Positions 9,319 through 18,742 are shown, numbered from the stretch's first letter. The stretch is 64,000 nt of DNA from Seongchinamella unica (GCF_004354085.1 NZ_SMSE01000001.1:1231724-1295723); one strand, 5' to 3'. The notes: generated from the sequence alone by a model not told the origin. A program made the numbers and translations.

Positions 9319-10347
9319 ATGTTATCTGCAACCAAGACACCCGGAAGCGCCAACGAGCCGGAACAGCCCGATCTGGCCAGCGACCTGGCCGCTTTCTGTA
9401 AAGCCAGCGCTGACCCGCTCAGGCTGCAGGTCTTGCGGGTGTTGCGCGAGGATTCCTTCGGGGTTTCCGAACTGTGCGCGATTTTCAACATTCGCCAGCC
9501 CGCTCTCAGCCACCACCTCAAGGTCCTGGCCGGGGCGTCGCTGGTAGCCACCCGCCGCGAGGGGAATTCCATTTTCTACCGTCGCGCGGAACTGGGCCAG
9601 CGACCGGAGCTGGAAACGCTGCAAAGCGCGCTGTTTGAATCGGTGGACCGGATTGAGCTGCCGGCTGGAACAGAGCAGTCCCTGGACGCCCTGCACCGCC
9701 AGCGGGAGCAGAATTCGCGGAATTTCTTTCGCGATAATGCCGACAAATTTCGCCAGCAGCAGGATTTGATTGCCAGTTACGAGCAGTACGCGGGCTCGGT
9801 GGCGGATGTCCTGCGCAATGCCCGGCTGGCGCGACATGGCACGGCACTGGAGGTGGGCCCCGGTGACGGCAGCTTTCTACTGGAGCTGGCGCCCGCCTTC
9901 GATCAGGTAGTCGCCCTGGACATCGAGGCGGCCATGCTGGAGCAGGCGCGCGCCAGGGCCGGCGAAGCCGGCCTCAACAACATTGAATTTGTTCACGGCG
10001 AGACCGGCCACCCGCGGCTGGGCGAACTGCAGGCCGACTGTGTGGTCATCAACATGGTGCTGCACCACACACCAAACCCTGGCCAGGTCCTGAAAGATGT
10101 GGCCGGTTGCCTGGCCCCGGGTGGCGTGGTGCTGGTGACTGACCTGTGCCGCCATGACCAGGGCTGGGCCAGAGAGAACTGCGGTGACCTGTGGCTGGGT
10201 TTTGACCCGGCGGATCTAACCCGCTGGGCCCTGGCCGCCGGTCTGGATGACATCGCCAGTGTCTACCTGGCGCAACGCAACGGATTTCAAATACAGGTGC
10301 GCCTCTTTGGCCACCGCCAATCACTGAAGGAAACCAAGCATGAGTGA
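9319..10347 (+). CDS. sahR: ArsR-family regulator fused to SAM-methyltransferase domain (SahR-like)
   Basis: A 342-aa protein. Residues about 20-95 form an ArsR winged helix ([19 protein letters not shown] recognition region). Residues about 170-320 form a class I methyltransferase fold with the SAM motif EVGPGDGSF at 178-186. This architecture next to metK, ahcY and metF matches SahR, the repressor of methionine/SAM-cycle genes that responds to S-adenosylhomocysteine. The assignment to SahR is inference from domain plus context. The start is the ATG at 9319. The frame extends back to a TTG at 9292, but that lies upstream of the predicted transcript start. It overlaps metK by 8 bp (ATGAGTGA), so the two are translationally coupled. 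Confidence 0.85.
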   Translation: MLSATKTPGSANEPEQPDLASDLAAFCKASADPLRLQVLRVLREDSFGVSELCAIFNIRQPALSHHLKVLAGASLVATRREGNSIFYRRAELGQRPELETLQSALFESVDRIELPAGTEQSLDALHRQREQNSRNFFRDNADKFRQQQDLIASYEQYAGSVADVLRNARLARHGTALEVGPGDGSFLLELAPAFDQVVALDIEAAMLEQARARAGEAGLNNIEFVHGETGHPRLGELQADCVVINMVLHHTPNPGQVLKDVAGCLAPGGVVLVTDLCRHDQGWARENCGDLWLGFDPADLTRWALAAGLDDIASVYLAQRNGFQIQVRLFGHRQSLKETKHE

Positions 10348-11500
10348 ATATGCGATTTTCACCTCGGAGTCTGTCTCTGAGGGCCACCCGGACAAAATGG
10401 CGGACCAGATTTCCGATGCCATCCTCGACGCCATCATCGCCGATGACCAGGACGCCCGGGTCGCGGTAGAGACGATGGTGAAAACCGGCATGGCCGTTAT
10501 CGCCGGTGAGGTCACCACCTCCACCTATGTGGATCTCGAGGAGGTTGTTCGCGCGGTGATTTTGGACATCGGCTACACCAGCTCCGATGTTGGCTTTGAC
10601 GGTGCCTCCTGCGCCGTGCTTAACGCCATTGGCAAGCAGTCCCACGATATCGCCATGGGCGTGAACGAGGGCGAAGGCGCGCACCTGGAACAGGGCGCTG
10701 GCGACCAGGGCCTGATGTTCGGCTACGCCACCAACGAAACCGAGGTGCTGATGCCAGCGCCCATCTACTACTCACACCGCCTGGTGGAAAAGCAGGCAGA
10801 ACTGCGCAAGCATGGCACCCTGCCCTGGCTGCGGCCCGATGCCAAGAGCCAGGTGACCCTGCGCTACGAGAACGGCAAGCCGGTGGCCATCGATGCGGTG
10901 GTGCTTTCCACCCAGCACGATGCCGACATAGCGCAGGCAGACATCCACGAGGCGGTGATGGACCTGATTATCAAGGAAACCCTGCCCGCCGAGTGGCTGC
11001 ACGCAAACACCCAGTACCACATCAACCCCACCGGCCAGTTCATCATCGGCGGCCCTGTCGGCGACTGCGGCCTGACCGGCCGCAAGATCATCGTCGACAC
11101 CTACGGCGGCATGGCCCGCCACGGCGGCGGCGCCTTCTCCGGCAAGGACCCGTCCAAGGTGGACCGCTCGGCGGCCTACGCCGGCCGCTACGTGGCCAAG
11201 AATGTGGTTGCGGCCGGTCTCGCCGATCGCTGCGAGATCCAGGTTTCCTACGCCATCGGCGTGGCCGAGCCCACCTCGATCGCCATTAACACCTTCGGCA
11301 CCGGCAAGCTGTCAGATGACAAGATTGCCGAGCTGGTACGCGATCATTTCGACCTGCGCCCACGCGGCCTGATCGAAATGCTGGATCTGAAACGGCCAAT
11401 CTACCGTAAAACTGCAGCATACGGTCACTTCGGACGCGAGGACGTAGACTTCACCTGGGAAGCGACTGACAAGGCAGAGGCGCTGAAGGCGGCGCTGTAA
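10340..11500 (+). CDS. metK: S-adenosylmethionine synthetase
   Basis: A 386-aa enzyme making SAM from methionine and ATP. The N-terminal [13 protein letters not shown] motif, DQGLMFGYA and the P-loop-like [19 protein letters not shown] region are conserved, and length is standard. The start codon lies inside the end of the upstream regulator gene. A 111-bp gap holding a REP-like palindrome separates it from ahcY. I see no SAM riboswitch, and the upstream palindrome suggests protein-based control. Confidence 0.98.
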   Translation: MSEYAIFTSESVSEGHPDKMADQISDAILDAIIADDQDARVAVETMVKTGMAVIAGEVTTSTYVDLEEVVRAVILDIGYTSSDVGFDGASCAVLNAIGKQSHDIAMGVNEGEGAHLEQGAGDQGLMFGYATNETEVLMPAPIYYSHRLVEKQAELRKHGTLPWLRPDAKSQVTLRYENGKPVAIDAVVLSTQHDADIAQADIHEAVMDLIIKETLPAEWLHANTQYHINPTGQFIIGGPVGDCGLTGRKIIVDTYGGMARHGGGAFSGKDPSKVDRSAAYAGRYVAKNVVAAGLADRCEIQVSYAIGVAEPTSIAINTFGTGKLSDDKIAELVRDHFDLRPRGLIEMLDLKRPIYRKTAAYGHFGREDVDFTWEATDKAEALKAAL

Positions 11501-11512
11501 CCATCTATCAAG

Positions 11513-11559
11513 GTCATCCCGGCGTGGGCCGGTAGATTCCGGCTTGCGCCGGAATGACA
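11513..11559. repeat. REP-like palindromic repeat between metK and ahcY
   Basis: It begins GTCATCCCGGCG (11513-11524) and ends with the hairpin ATTCCGGCTTGCGCCGGAAT (11536-11555) plus GACA. The two ends carry the typical GTCATCCC / GGAATGAC boundaries of a widespread REP class. In the metK-ahcY gap it may attenuate or stabilise the polycistronic transcript. Confidence 0.65.
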
Positions 11560-11611
11560 AGGACTTAACCTCAGGGCCTGGCGGCCCTGACGCAACTGAA
11601 GGACACAAACC

Positions 11612-13003
11612 ATGAGCACAGCAGAAAAACTGGACACCAACACCGACTACAGGGTCGCCGATATCTCCCTGGCCGATTGGGGCCGCCGCGAGTTGGACAT
11701 CGCCGAGGGCGAAATGCCCGCGCTGATGGCCCTGCGCGCCCGCTATGCCGACAGCAAGCCTCTGGCAGGCGCAAAAATTCTCGGGTGTATCCACATGACC
11801 ATCCAGACTGGCGTGCTGATCGAGACCCTGACTGCCCTGGGTGCGGAGGTGCGCTGGTCCTCCTGCAATATTTTCTCTACCCAGGACCACGCGGCTGCAG
11901 CGATTGCGGCGGCCGGAATTCCGGTCTTTGCCTGGAAGGGTGAGACCGAGGAAGAGTATGACTGGTGCCTGGAACAGACCATCCTCAAGGACGGCCAGCC
12001 CTGGGATGCCAACATGGTGCTGGACGACGGTGGCGACCTGACCGCCATGCTGCACGAAAAATACCCGCAAATGCTCGACAGCATTCACGGCATCACCGAA
12101 GAGACCACCACCGGCGTGCACCGCCTGCAGGAAATGCTTGCAGCGGGCACCCTGAAAGTACCGGCGGTAAACGTCAATGACTCGATCACCAAGTCCAAAA
12201 ACGACAACAAGTACGGCTGCCGCCACAGCCTCAACGATGCCATCAAGCGCGGCACCGACCACCTGATGGCGGGTAAAAAAGCCCTCGTCATCGGCTACGG
12301 CGACGTAGGCAAGGGTTCCGCCCAGTCTCTCCGTCAGGAAGGCATGATCGTTAAAATCACTGAGGTCGATCCGATCTGCGCCATGCAGGCCTGCATGGAC
12401 GGCTTTGAAGTGGTCTCCCCCTATATCAACGGCGAGAACAAGGGCAACGACGAGTGCGTCAACCGAGAACTGCTGCAAACTACCGACCTTGTCGTCACCA
12501 CCACCGGCAACTACAACGTTTGCGACGAGTACATGCTCAGGGCCCTGAAGTCCGGTGCCGTGGTTTGTAACATCGGCCACTTCGACAACGAAATCGATAC
12601 CGCCTTCATGCGCCGCAACTGGGAGTGGGAAGAAGTGAAACCCCAGGTCCATAAGGTCTACCGCGACCAGGCCAGCAACGATCATCTGCTCTTGCTGTCC
12701 GAGGGCCGCCTGGTAAACCTCGGTAACGCCACCGGCCACCCCTCGCGCATTATGGATGGCTCTTTTGCCAATCAGGTACTGGCGCAGATTTACCTGTACG
12801 AGCGTAAGTTCGCCAATCTGGAGCCGGAAATGAAGCCCGCTGCCCTGTCCGTAGAGGTCCTGCCCAAAAAGCTGGACGAGGAAGTGGCCGCCCACATGAT
12901 CGGCGGCTTCGGTGCAGTCCTTACCAAGCTGACCAGCGAACAGGCCCGGTACATCAACGTCAACATCGACGGCCCCTTCAAACCCGAAAGCTACAAGTAC
13001 TAA
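11612..13003 (+). CDS. ahcY: adenosylhomocysteinase
   Basis: A 463-aa NAD-containing enzyme that hydrolyses S-adenosylhomocysteine to adenosine and homocysteine, removing the inhibitory product of methyltransferases. The motifs [24 protein letters not shown], the NAD-binding [13 protein letters not shown] and [10 protein letters not shown] are intact. The C-terminus ends KPESYKY as in the family. A GGACAC Shine-Dalgarno-like stretch precedes the ATG. It is the third gene of the SAM-cycle operon, 6 bp before metF. Confidence 0.98.
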   Translation: MSTAEKLDTNTDYRVADISLADWGRRELDIAEGEMPALMALRARYADSKPLAGAKILGCIHMTIQTGVLIETLTALGAEVRWSSCNIFSTQDHAAAAIAAAGIPVFAWKGETEEEYDWCLEQTILKDGQPWDANMVLDDGGDLTAMLHEKYPQMLDSIHGITEETTTGVHRLQEMLAAGTLKVPAVNVNDSITKSKNDNKYGCRHSLNDAIKRGTDHLMAGKKALVIGYGDVGKGSAQSLRQEGMIVKITEVDPICAMQACMDGFEVVSPYINGENKGNDECVNRELLQTTDLVVTTTGNYNVCDEYMLRALKSGAVVCNIGHFDNEIDTAFMRRNWEWEEVKPQVHKVYRDQASNDHLLLLSEGRLVNLGNATGHPSRIMDGSFANQVLAQIYLYERKFANLEPEMKPAALSVEVLPKKLDEEVAAHMIGGFGAVLTKLTSEQARYINVNIDGPFKPESYKY

Positions 13004-13009
13004 GGAGCG

Positions 13010-13846
13010 ATGGTGGCCAAGCCCAGAATCAGCTTTGAATACTTCCCGCCCAAGACCGAGGCGGGAAGGGAAAAGCTGCTCAATGAGACCACACCGGCGC
13101 TGAATGAGCTCAACCCCGAGTTCTTCTCTGTCACCTATGGCGCCGGCGGCACCACCCGGGACACCACCCTGGGGGTCGTCTCCGCCATCGGCGCAACCGG
13201 CATCGACGTGGCCCCGCACCTGAGCTTTGGGGGGGACGACGAGGAAACCGTTGCCGCCCTGCTGGAGACTTACCGGGAACGAGGCATCAAACGGCTGGTC
13301 GCCCTGCGCGGCGACATGCCCTCGGGCATGGGTGCGGCGATGCAGCTGGTACACGCCAACGACCTGGTGGGGTTTATCCGCGAGCGCACCGGCGATCACT
13401 TCGAGATTGAGGTGGCCGCCTACCCGGAAATCCATCCCGAGTCCCGCAGTTACGATAGCGACATACAATTCCTCAGGAAGAAACTGGACGCCGGCGCCAA
13501 CAGCGCCATCACCCAGTATTTCTATAACGTGGAAGCGTATTTCTACTACCTGGACCAATGCGCGGCGGCGGGTATCGACAAGCCGATTTATGCCGGCATC
13601 ATGCCCATCACCAACTACCAGAATCTGGCCCGATTCTCCCGCAACTGCGGCGCGGAAATCCCCCGCTGGATCTGCCAGCGCATGGAGAGCTATGGCGACG
13701 ACCTGGACAGCGTGCGCAAATTCGGCCTGGAGGTGGTCACCCAGTTGTGCCAGACACTCATTGATTCGGGCGCTCCCGGCATCCACTTCTACACCATGAA
13801 TCAGGTGGAGCCGACCCGGGAGATCTACAACAACCTGGGGCTGTAG
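13010..13846 (+). CDS. metF: 5,10-methylenetetrahydrofolate reductase
   Basis: A 278-aa FAD enzyme that reduces methylene-THF to 5-methyl-THF for methionine synthase. It has FEYFPPKTEAG at the N-terminus, FFSVTYGAGG and LRGD near residue 104, and the C-terminal PGIHFYTMNQ motif. AAGGAG overlaps the ahcY stop and serves the ATG at 13010. Together with metK and ahcY it completes the remethylation cycle. A hairpin terminator lies just downstream. Confidence 0.97.
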   Translation: MVAKPRISFEYFPPKTEAGREKLLNETTPALNELNPEFFSVTYGAGGTTRDTTLGVVSAIGATGIDVAPHLSFGGDDEETVAALLETYRERGIKRLVALRGDMPSGMGAAMQLVHANDLVGFIRERTGDHFEIEVAAYPEIHPESRSYDSDIQFLRKKLDAGANSAITQYFYNVEAYFYYLDQCAAAGIDKPIYAGIMPITNYQNLARFSRNCGAEIPRWICQRMESYGDDLDSVRKFGLEVVTQLCQTLIDSGAPGIHFYTMNQVEPTREIYNNLGL

Positions 13847-13858
13847 CACCTGTTTGCT

Positions 13859-13887
13859 GTAACGCTGCGCGTCCTGTGCGGCGTTAC
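13859..13887. terminator. hairpin between metF and the HxlR gene
   Basis: Perfect 7-bp arms GTAACGC (13859-13865) and GCGTTAC (13881-13887) with a GC-rich loop, then CTTGTTT on the plus strand. It is placed between two converging genes, so it probably terminates both. Confidence 0.5.
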
Positions 13888-13893
13888 CTTGTT

Positions 13894-14586
13894 TCAGGCC
13901 TTACCGATAAAATTCCGGTTGTGATTGGCGTAGCCGCTGATACCGAACCAGCGAGACAGACACCGCACGTACTCGGGATGCCCCACTACCTTGAGATCGC
14001 CACTCTCCCGTGCCCTGGACAATGCCAGGTCGCCGTACCAGATACGGGTAAGTGTCTTGAGGCTAGCGGTGATGTAAACGTCCACCTCGTGCCCCGTATC
14101 CACTTCACATAACTCCACCGTACCCTCGCAGACCCGGATGTATTGCCGGGGAAAATCCGGCAGGCCATCAAGATTGACCTGGATCAGGGAGTTACCGGAA
14201 GGCAGCTCTTCCACTTTCACACCGGCACTTATATCGCGCATCAGGGTCGTGGCGTTAAGCGCTTCATCGGTAATCCGGTCGTGGACCCAGTACATACCCC
14301 ACTTGCCCAATTCCGAGAGCACCGGCTCCAGCGCCCGCCCCTTCGGGGTCAGGTGATAGGTGCTGCCACGCTGGCCCGCGCGCGCCTTGCGAACCAACAC
14401 CCCCTGCTCTTCCAGAAACCGCAGGCGCGTCTTCAGCAGGCTCGGCGATATCCTCGGCATGTGACTCTGGAACTCGGAGAACCGCGTTGCCCCGAGCAAC
14501 ATCTCGCGAACGATCTGCAACGTCCAGCGCTCACACAATACCGAGGTCGCCAGGGAGATCGGACAAAACTCACCGTAGTCGAACAT
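13894..14586 (-). CDS. HxlR-family transcriptional regulator with SCP2-like C-terminal domain
   Basis: A 230-aa protein. Residues 1 to about 110 are an HxlR/MarR-type winged helix (CPISLATSVLCERWTLQIVREMLLG, then the wing YHLTPKGRAL). The C-terminal 100 residues (VDVYITASLKTLTRIWYGD, DLKVVGHPEYVRCL) resemble the SCP2 sterol-carrier fold, which could bind a hydrophobic ligand. The ATG at 14586 fits the family's N-terminus; an upstream extension to 14652 is unlikely. It is downstream of, and probably co-transcribed with, the DsrE-like gene. Confidence 0.82.
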   Translation of the reverse strand: MFDYGEFCPISLATSVLCERWTLQIVREMLLGATRFSEFQSHMPRISPSLLKTRLRFLEEQGVLVRKARAGQRGSTYHLTPKGRALEPVLSELGKWGMYWVHDRITDEALNATTLMRDISAGVKVEELPSGNSLIQVNLDGLPDFPRQYIRVCEGTVELCEVDTGHEVDVYITASLKTLTRIWYGDLALSRARESGDLKVVGHPEYVRCLSRWFGISGYANHNRNFIGKA

Positions 14587-14669
14587 GGCTGGGCTCCCGT
14601 TATCTACACGAAGACCAGCGTACACCTTCGCCAGGATCAGCTGAAGACCCACCGGCGACGCTGACCTTC

Positions 14670-15038
14670 CTAGAAAGTCAGCGTCGCCGCACCCTGACGA
14701 ATGCGCTCGAAGATGACACTGGCACCAGAGATAACAACCCCTTCGACCAGCGACTCTTGATCATAGCCGCGAGCGGTCGTACAGGGGGGGCAGGCCCAGA
14801 CATCGCCGCCGCGAGCCATAAAATCTTCCAGCAGATTCTTGAGTGGCTCCATCGGGCTGACATGGGTGTGGTCAATGCCATTGCGGCGCACCAGGTCTAT
14901 CGCTGCACTGGTGAGAAACACGCCCACTGTCTTGCCCGAGGTAAGCGCTCCATTGGCCAGTGTCAGGCCTACCGTAGAGACTTCATCGTGAATACCGCGT
15001 GTCATTACTATGATCAGGTCTTTGGTTTCGTTATCCAT
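14670..15038 (-). CDS. DsrE/DsrF-like sulfur-relay family protein
   Basis: A 122-aa cytoplasmic protein with the DsrE fold pattern: N-terminal LIIVMTRG strand, GVFLTS, and a conserved pair Cys83/Cys86 in WACPPC. DsrE-like proteins carry persulfide on such cysteines or serve as small sulfur/redox sensors. It is encoded 83 bp upstream of an HxlR regulator on the same strand. The partner or substrate is unknown, and true DsrEFH genes are not adjacent. Confidence 0.75.
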   Translation of the reverse strand: MDNETKDLIIVMTRGIHDEVSTVGLTLANGALTSGKTVGVFLTSAAIDLVRRNGIDHTHVSPMEPLKNLLEDFMARGGDVWACPPCTTARGYDQESLVEGVVISGASVIFERIRQGAATLTF

Positions 15039-15134
15039 TGCTCTTTGCTCCTGTTATTGATAATCCTTCGGGGTCTCATCCCCGATCGCAAGAACAGCCT
15101 AGAGCAATGCAACGGTCAGTTAACCGACAAAATC

Positions 15135-15164
15135 TGTAGTAACTGGCTACTAAATTTGTAGTAA
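15135..15164. promoter_or_regulatory. repeated TGTAGTAA boxes, probable regulator site
   Basis: TGTAGTAA occurs at 15135-15142 and again at 15157-15164, 22 bp apart (about two helical turns). The first copy also forms a dyad TAGTA-N6-TACTA (15137-15152). It sits about 100-125 bp upstream of the DsrE gene and 56 bp before rsmE. HxlR-type operators are often GTA/TAC-rich dyads, so this is a candidate autoregulatory site. Confidence 0.45.
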
Positions 15165-15219
15165 GCGGGTCGCATTAACTACCGTCCACAATCAACGACC
15201 GCTGTAGTAGCATGCGCCC

Positions 15220-15951
15220 ATGCGTATTCCCCGGATCTACACCACTGCGGCACTTGCACCCCATGGCAGCTTTGAGCTGGAAGCGGGGCCCAGCCAGCAC
15301 CTCGCCCGCGCCCTGCGTATGCAGGTGGGTGAAGCTCTGGTTGTATTCGACGGCCGTGGCGGGGAGTACCCCGCTACCCTGTCGGCCATCGGCAAGAAGC
15401 AGGTATCCATTACCACCGGGAAACACAACCCCAGGGAGGCCGAATCCCCCCTGGCCATCCACCTCGGTATCGCCGCATCACGGGGTGACCGCATCGATTG
15501 GGTAATTCAGAAGGCCACCGAACTCGGCGCGAGCCAGATCACCATCCTGTTAACCGAGCGCACTGAGGTAAAACTCCGGGGGGAACGGGCGGCAAAAAAA
15601 TCAACGCACTGGCAACAGGTTGCCATCAGCGCCTGTGAGCAGTGCGGGCGCAACCGCATTCCACGGCTGGAGGCCCTGGTGTCACTGGATGCCTGGCTGC
15701 AGGCGACCCAGGCCGAACGTAAACTGGTCCTGCACCACCGCGCACTCAATGACGAGGGTGCGGATGCGGCGCCGGTGAGCGTTGCCCTGCTGATCGGCCC
15801 GGAAGGGGGTCTCAGCGACCGTGAAATCCGCCTGGCGGAATCGGCCGGCTACCAGTCGTTGCGGCTGGGACCGAGGGTGCTGCGAACGGAAACAGCACCG
15901 CTGGCAGCCATTGCCCTGCTGCAGGGAAGGTGGGGCGACATGCTCAGCTGA
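15220..15951 (+). CDS. rsmE: 16S rRNA (uracil-1498-N3)-methyltransferase
   Basis: A 243-aa SPOUT-family enzyme that methylates U1498 of 16S rRNA using SAM. The N-terminal PUA-like part begins MRIPRIY. The central DWVIQKATELGASQI motif and the C-terminal knot LLIGPEGGLS plus LRLGPRVLRTETA are diagnostic. Length is standard. It is a single gene between the DsrE-HxlR unit and the OmpA-like lipoprotein. Confidence 0.96.
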   Translation: MRIPRIYTTAALAPHGSFELEAGPSQHLARALRMQVGEALVVFDGRGGEYPATLSAIGKKQVSITTGKHNPREAESPLAIHLGIAASRGDRIDWVIQKATELGASQITILLTERTEVKLRGERAAKKSTHWQQVAISACEQCGRNRIPRLEALVSLDAWLQATQAERKLVLHHRALNDEGADAAPVSVALLIGPEGGLSDREIRLAESAGYQSLRLGPRVLRTETAPLAAIALLQGRWGDMLS

Positions 15952-15986
15952 AGCCGGCGGTCCGCCTCAACCCCGCAAGCTTACCG

Positions 15987-16610
15987 CTAGTTGGGGACCT
16001 GGGTGCCCACCCGGACTTCAACCCGGCGGTTTTGTGCCCGGCCCTCAGTCGTAGCGTTGTCGGCGACCGGCGAGCTCTCTCCCATCCCTGACACATCGAT
16101 AATGCCGGCATCGACATTTCGCTGGTTGACCAGGTAATCCCTGATCGCGTTGGCGCGACGCTCGGAGAGCTGCTGGTTGTAGTCCTCCGCCCCCACGCTG
16201 TCGGTGTGGCCGATAATATCGATGTCCACGACCGAGGCGCCCCTGGAGCGGATGCTGTCTCCTAGCGCCTTCAGCTCGACCAGGCCATTCTCCGTCACCT
16301 GCGCACTATCGAACTCGAACAGGGCAACGGCGGACAGTGTCATGGCTTCATAGCGGGGTTCGGCCGCCGCGGCCGCCGCCATGGGCTCGGGGTCAGTAAA
16401 CAACTGGGGGTCGCATTCCCTGGTGGCCGTTGCTTCTGTCCAGTCCGGGGTGCGGATGCAATGGCCCTGGCGATCGGTGACCCGAACCACGGTTTCACCG
16501 CCGTTGGTGACATAGGGCTGGGTCTCGTAGGTTCCAGTCGCACCGGAGCAACCGGCCAGCAGAACAGCGGCGATGAATAAGGTTGCCGCAGTTGGCTGAT
16601 AATTTTTCAT
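15987..16610 (-). CDS. OmpA-family outer-membrane lipoprotein
   Basis: A 207-aa protein with a lipoprotein signal peptide and lipobox LLAGC (Cys21). A central linker is Ala-rich. The C-terminal OmpA/Pal domain has IIGHTDSVG and LSERRANAIRDYL, whose Asp and Arg bind diaminopimelate in peptidoglycan. It probably tethers the outer membrane to the cell wall. It is not Pal itself, as the tol-pal neighbours are absent. Confidence 0.88.
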   Translation of the reverse strand: MKNYQPTAATLFIAAVLLAGCSGATGTYETQPYVTNGGETVVRVTDRQGHCIRTPDWTEATATRECDPQLFTDPEPMAAAAAAEPRYEAMTLSAVALFEFDSAQVTENGLVELKALGDSIRSRGASVVDIDIIGHTDSVGAEDYNQQLSERRANAIRDYLVNQRNVDAGIIDVSGMGESSPVADNATTEGRAQNRRVEVRVGTQVPN

Positions 16611-16731
16611 TTAGATTTCTCCTCTGGCGTGAATCTCAGACAGCGAAAGGCGTCCATAACCTCATTTGACTCGCCGCAGAGGACCGGCGCAATAAGACCT
16701 TGGTCGCCTGCCAACGGCAGAAGGCAGTCTT

Positions 16732-17649
16732 TCAGCCGGTCCCTGCCGCATCCAGGGGAAAACATTCACCAGCAATAAAGTCGGCCACATGGCCTGTTAC
16801 CCGGTCGCCATCCAGCCGGCGGTGCCAGGCCAGGTGCACGGTATAACCGGGCATATCCACGGGCGGGGGCAATAATTCGAACTCCGCGAACAGTTCCCGC
16901 GGCACCCCATGGACCGGCAGCATTGACACCAACTCGGTTTGTTGCAGCAGTGGCAGCGCCAGATTGAAGCTGGGAACCACCATCGCCACCCGGCGCTTTC
17001 GCCCCATTCCCTCCAGCAGCAGATCCAGTCCCGTTCGCGTCTCGCCCCGGCCCGACATGATAAGGTGTGGCAGTGCCAGCCAGGTATCGAGGTCAAACCT
17101 GGCCAGTGCAGGATGATCCTTGCGAAGAATAATCCGATAGTCTTCATGCGCCAGCTCTCGCCTGCTGATGCTGGACTGCACCTGTGGAAACTGGGAGATG
17201 GCGAGGTCCACTTGGCCCTTGACCAGCTGCTCCAGCGCGGCTCCGGGTCCCACCCAGGGCAGAAATACCAGGTTGACCCCGGGTGCGGTCGCTCCCAGGT
17301 AGGCGGCCAGTTTCGGTCCCAGGCTGGCGACATAGGCATCGGACATCGACAGCCGCAAGGTCTGCTCGATTCGCTGCAAGTCCTCATCGCGGCTCTCCAA
17401 CACGTCTTCCAGCTCGACAAGTACTTGTTTGAGTCGATGGTGCAAACGGTCGGCCTTTGGGGTCAGGATCATCCCGCCCCTGCTTCGAATCAGCAGGGGA
17501 TCGTCAAACAGCTGCCGACATCGCTCCAGGGCCGCGGAGGTGGCCGGTTGTGACAGGTTGATACGCTGGGCCGCACGGGATACGTGCGCTTCATCCAGCA
17601 GGGCATCCAGTATCACCAGCAGGTTGAGGTCGGTCTTGCGCAGGCTCAT
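16732..17649 (-). CDS. LysR-family transcriptional regulator
   Basis: A 305-aa protein. The N-terminal HTH region runs LNLLVILDALLDEAHVSRAAQ and continues through NLSQPATSAALERCR. A periplasmic-binding-protein-like effector domain follows (about 90-300). The LDALLDE and AALERCR variants are typical of the NodD/SyrM-like branch. The ATG at 17649 is preferred to a TTG two codons upstream. It is divergent from a DUF4242 gene across 115 bp that contain a perfect dyad, so it probably controls that gene and itself. Confidence 0.9.
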   Translation of the reverse strand: MSLRKTDLNLLVILDALLDEAHVSRAAQRINLSQPATSAALERCRQLFDDPLLIRSRGGMILTPKADRLHHRLKQVLVELEDVLESRDEDLQRIEQTLRLSMSDAYVASLGPKLAAYLGATAPGVNLVFLPWVGPGAALEQLVKGQVDLAISQFPQVQSSISRRELAHEDYRIILRKDHPALARFDLDTWLALPHLIMSGRGETRTGLDLLLEGMGRKRRVAMVVPSFNLALPLLQQTELVSMLPVHGVPRELFAEFELLPPPVDMPGYTVHLAWHRRLDGDRVTGHVADFIAGECFPLDAAGTG

Positions 17650-17664
17650 CGTCAATTATCCAAA

Positions 17665-17697
17665 TAACAAATAATCTACTATATTTAATATTTGTTA
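17665..17697. promoter_or_regulatory. dyad TAACAAATA-N15-TATTTGTTA, LysR-type operator candidate
   Basis: Perfect 9-bp arms (17665-17673 and 17689-17697) lie in the intergenic region between the LysR gene and the DUF4242 gene. This is the usual place for a LysR regulatory binding site. The surroundings are AT-rich against a GC-rich background. Confidence 0.55.
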
Positions 17698-17764
17698 GAC
17701 AGCATTACCCGTTGTGACCACACTTGTCGCTGCAACCCGATTCACAGACGTTGAGGAGCAAACC

Positions 17765-18037
17765 ATGCCCAGATACATCATCGAACGCGAAATTCCCGGG
17801 GCGGGAGATCTGTCGCCTGATGAACTGCAGGGAATTTCGCAGACTTCCTGCGGCGTACTAAAAAATATGGGGCCGGAGATTCAGTGGATCCGCAGTTTCG
17901 TCTGCGACGACAAGATCTACTGCGAATACCTGGCGAAAGACGAGGAACAGATCGCTGAACATGCGGCCACCGGGGGTTTCCCGGCCAACAGCATCAAGCG
18001 CGTGGCTTCGGTCATCGATCCGACGACCGCGGAGTAA
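17765..18037 (+). CDS. DUF4242 family protein
   Basis: A 90-aa protein beginning MPRYIIEREIPGAG. The core (WIRSFVCDDKIYCEYLA, then EHAATGGFPANSI) matches DUF4242, small ferredoxin-like-fold proteins, some described as nickel-binding. Function is not established. The ATG at 17765 has GAGGAG 8 bases upstream. Its divergent LysR neighbour suggests induction by an unknown signal. Confidence 0.75.
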   Translation: MPRYIIEREIPGAGDLSPDELQGISQTSCGVLKNMGPEIQWIRSFVCDDKIYCEYLAKDEEQIAEHAATGGFPANSIKRVASVIDPTTAE

Positions 18038-18093
18038 GCCGGGCCGGCGACAACCGGGCACAACGGAGTGGGCTGCCAGCTGCCGGAGCCGGC

Positions 18094-18729
18094 TCATTGC
18101 CACGCAAAACGCGGCTGGTCGTAATGCAGGACCCGGGTGCTGCGCCCCAGCATGGCCACCTCCCGGAACTGGTAGAGCAGGGCCCCGGTGGGCGCGAAGA
18201 TCACATCGCCGTTAAAGTGCATGGACAACACCTGCCGACCGCCCTGAGCGGCGTCACTCAATAGCGGGGAATCGCTGCGGGCCAGTTCGGTAAACCCGAA
18301 AGGCGAAATGCTCGCCACTTCGCCCGGGTTGGGCTGCAGCTCACGCCAGGGAATCTCATTCCAGACAACAACCGGGGTGATCAGGTAGCCCGAACGCGTC
18401 ACGTAGTCATCGAGGGTGCCGAGAATCTGCTTCGCGTCCAGCGACAGATTGATCTCCTCGTGCATTTCCCGCAACGCCGCTTCCCTGACGGTTTCATCGG
18501 GGTCGAGTCTGCCGCCAGGCAGCGCCCATTGGCCGGAGTGGGCGCGCAGGCTGCGGGCGCGACGGGTGACAATGATCGCCGCTTCCCGCTCAAACCGCGT
18601 TATGGCCAGCACCACGGCTGCATGCTTCAGGTCCGGGTTGGACTGGGCCCGGGACTGGAAAGCGGAGAGGTTGGCCTGCAACTGCTCGCGCATACCCGGG
18701 CCGTGCTCATACTGCTGCAGGGTTGGCAT
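18094..18729 (-). CDS. NUDIX hydrolase (CoA-pyrophosphatase-like)
   Basis: A 211-aa protein with an intact NUDIX box around residues 75-97 (G-x5-E-x7-REMHEEINL). The preceding SLRAHSGQWALPGG resembles the UPF0035/CoA diphosphatase signature. It likely hydrolyses a nucleoside diphosphate linked to another group; the substrate cannot be set from sequence. The ATG at 18729 lies 13 bp after the esterase gene and follows a GAGGG, so the two form an operon. Confidence 0.85.
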   Translation of the reverse strand: MPTLQQYEHGPGMREQLQANLSAFQSRAQSNPDLKHAAVVLAITRFEREAAIIVTRRARSLRAHSGQWALPGGRLDPDETVREAALREMHEEINLSLDAKQILGTLDDYVTRSGYLITPVVVWNEIPWRELQPNPGEVASISPFGFTELARSDSPLLSDAAQGGRQVLSMHFNGDVIFAPTGALLYQFREVAMLGRSTRVLHYDQPRFAWQ

Positions 18730-18742
18730 TGGCCGCCCGCCC

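Noticed and set aside
10150-10340. SAM riboswitch ahead of metK
   Set aside because: This stretch is coding sequence of the upstream gene, and no SAM-I to SAM-IV core motif is recognisable; the operon has a protein operator instead.
11312-13849. 845-codon open frame on the minus strand opposite ahcY and metF
   Set aside because: It is the antisense shadow of two unmistakable enzyme genes; the open frame follows from their GC-rich codon bias.
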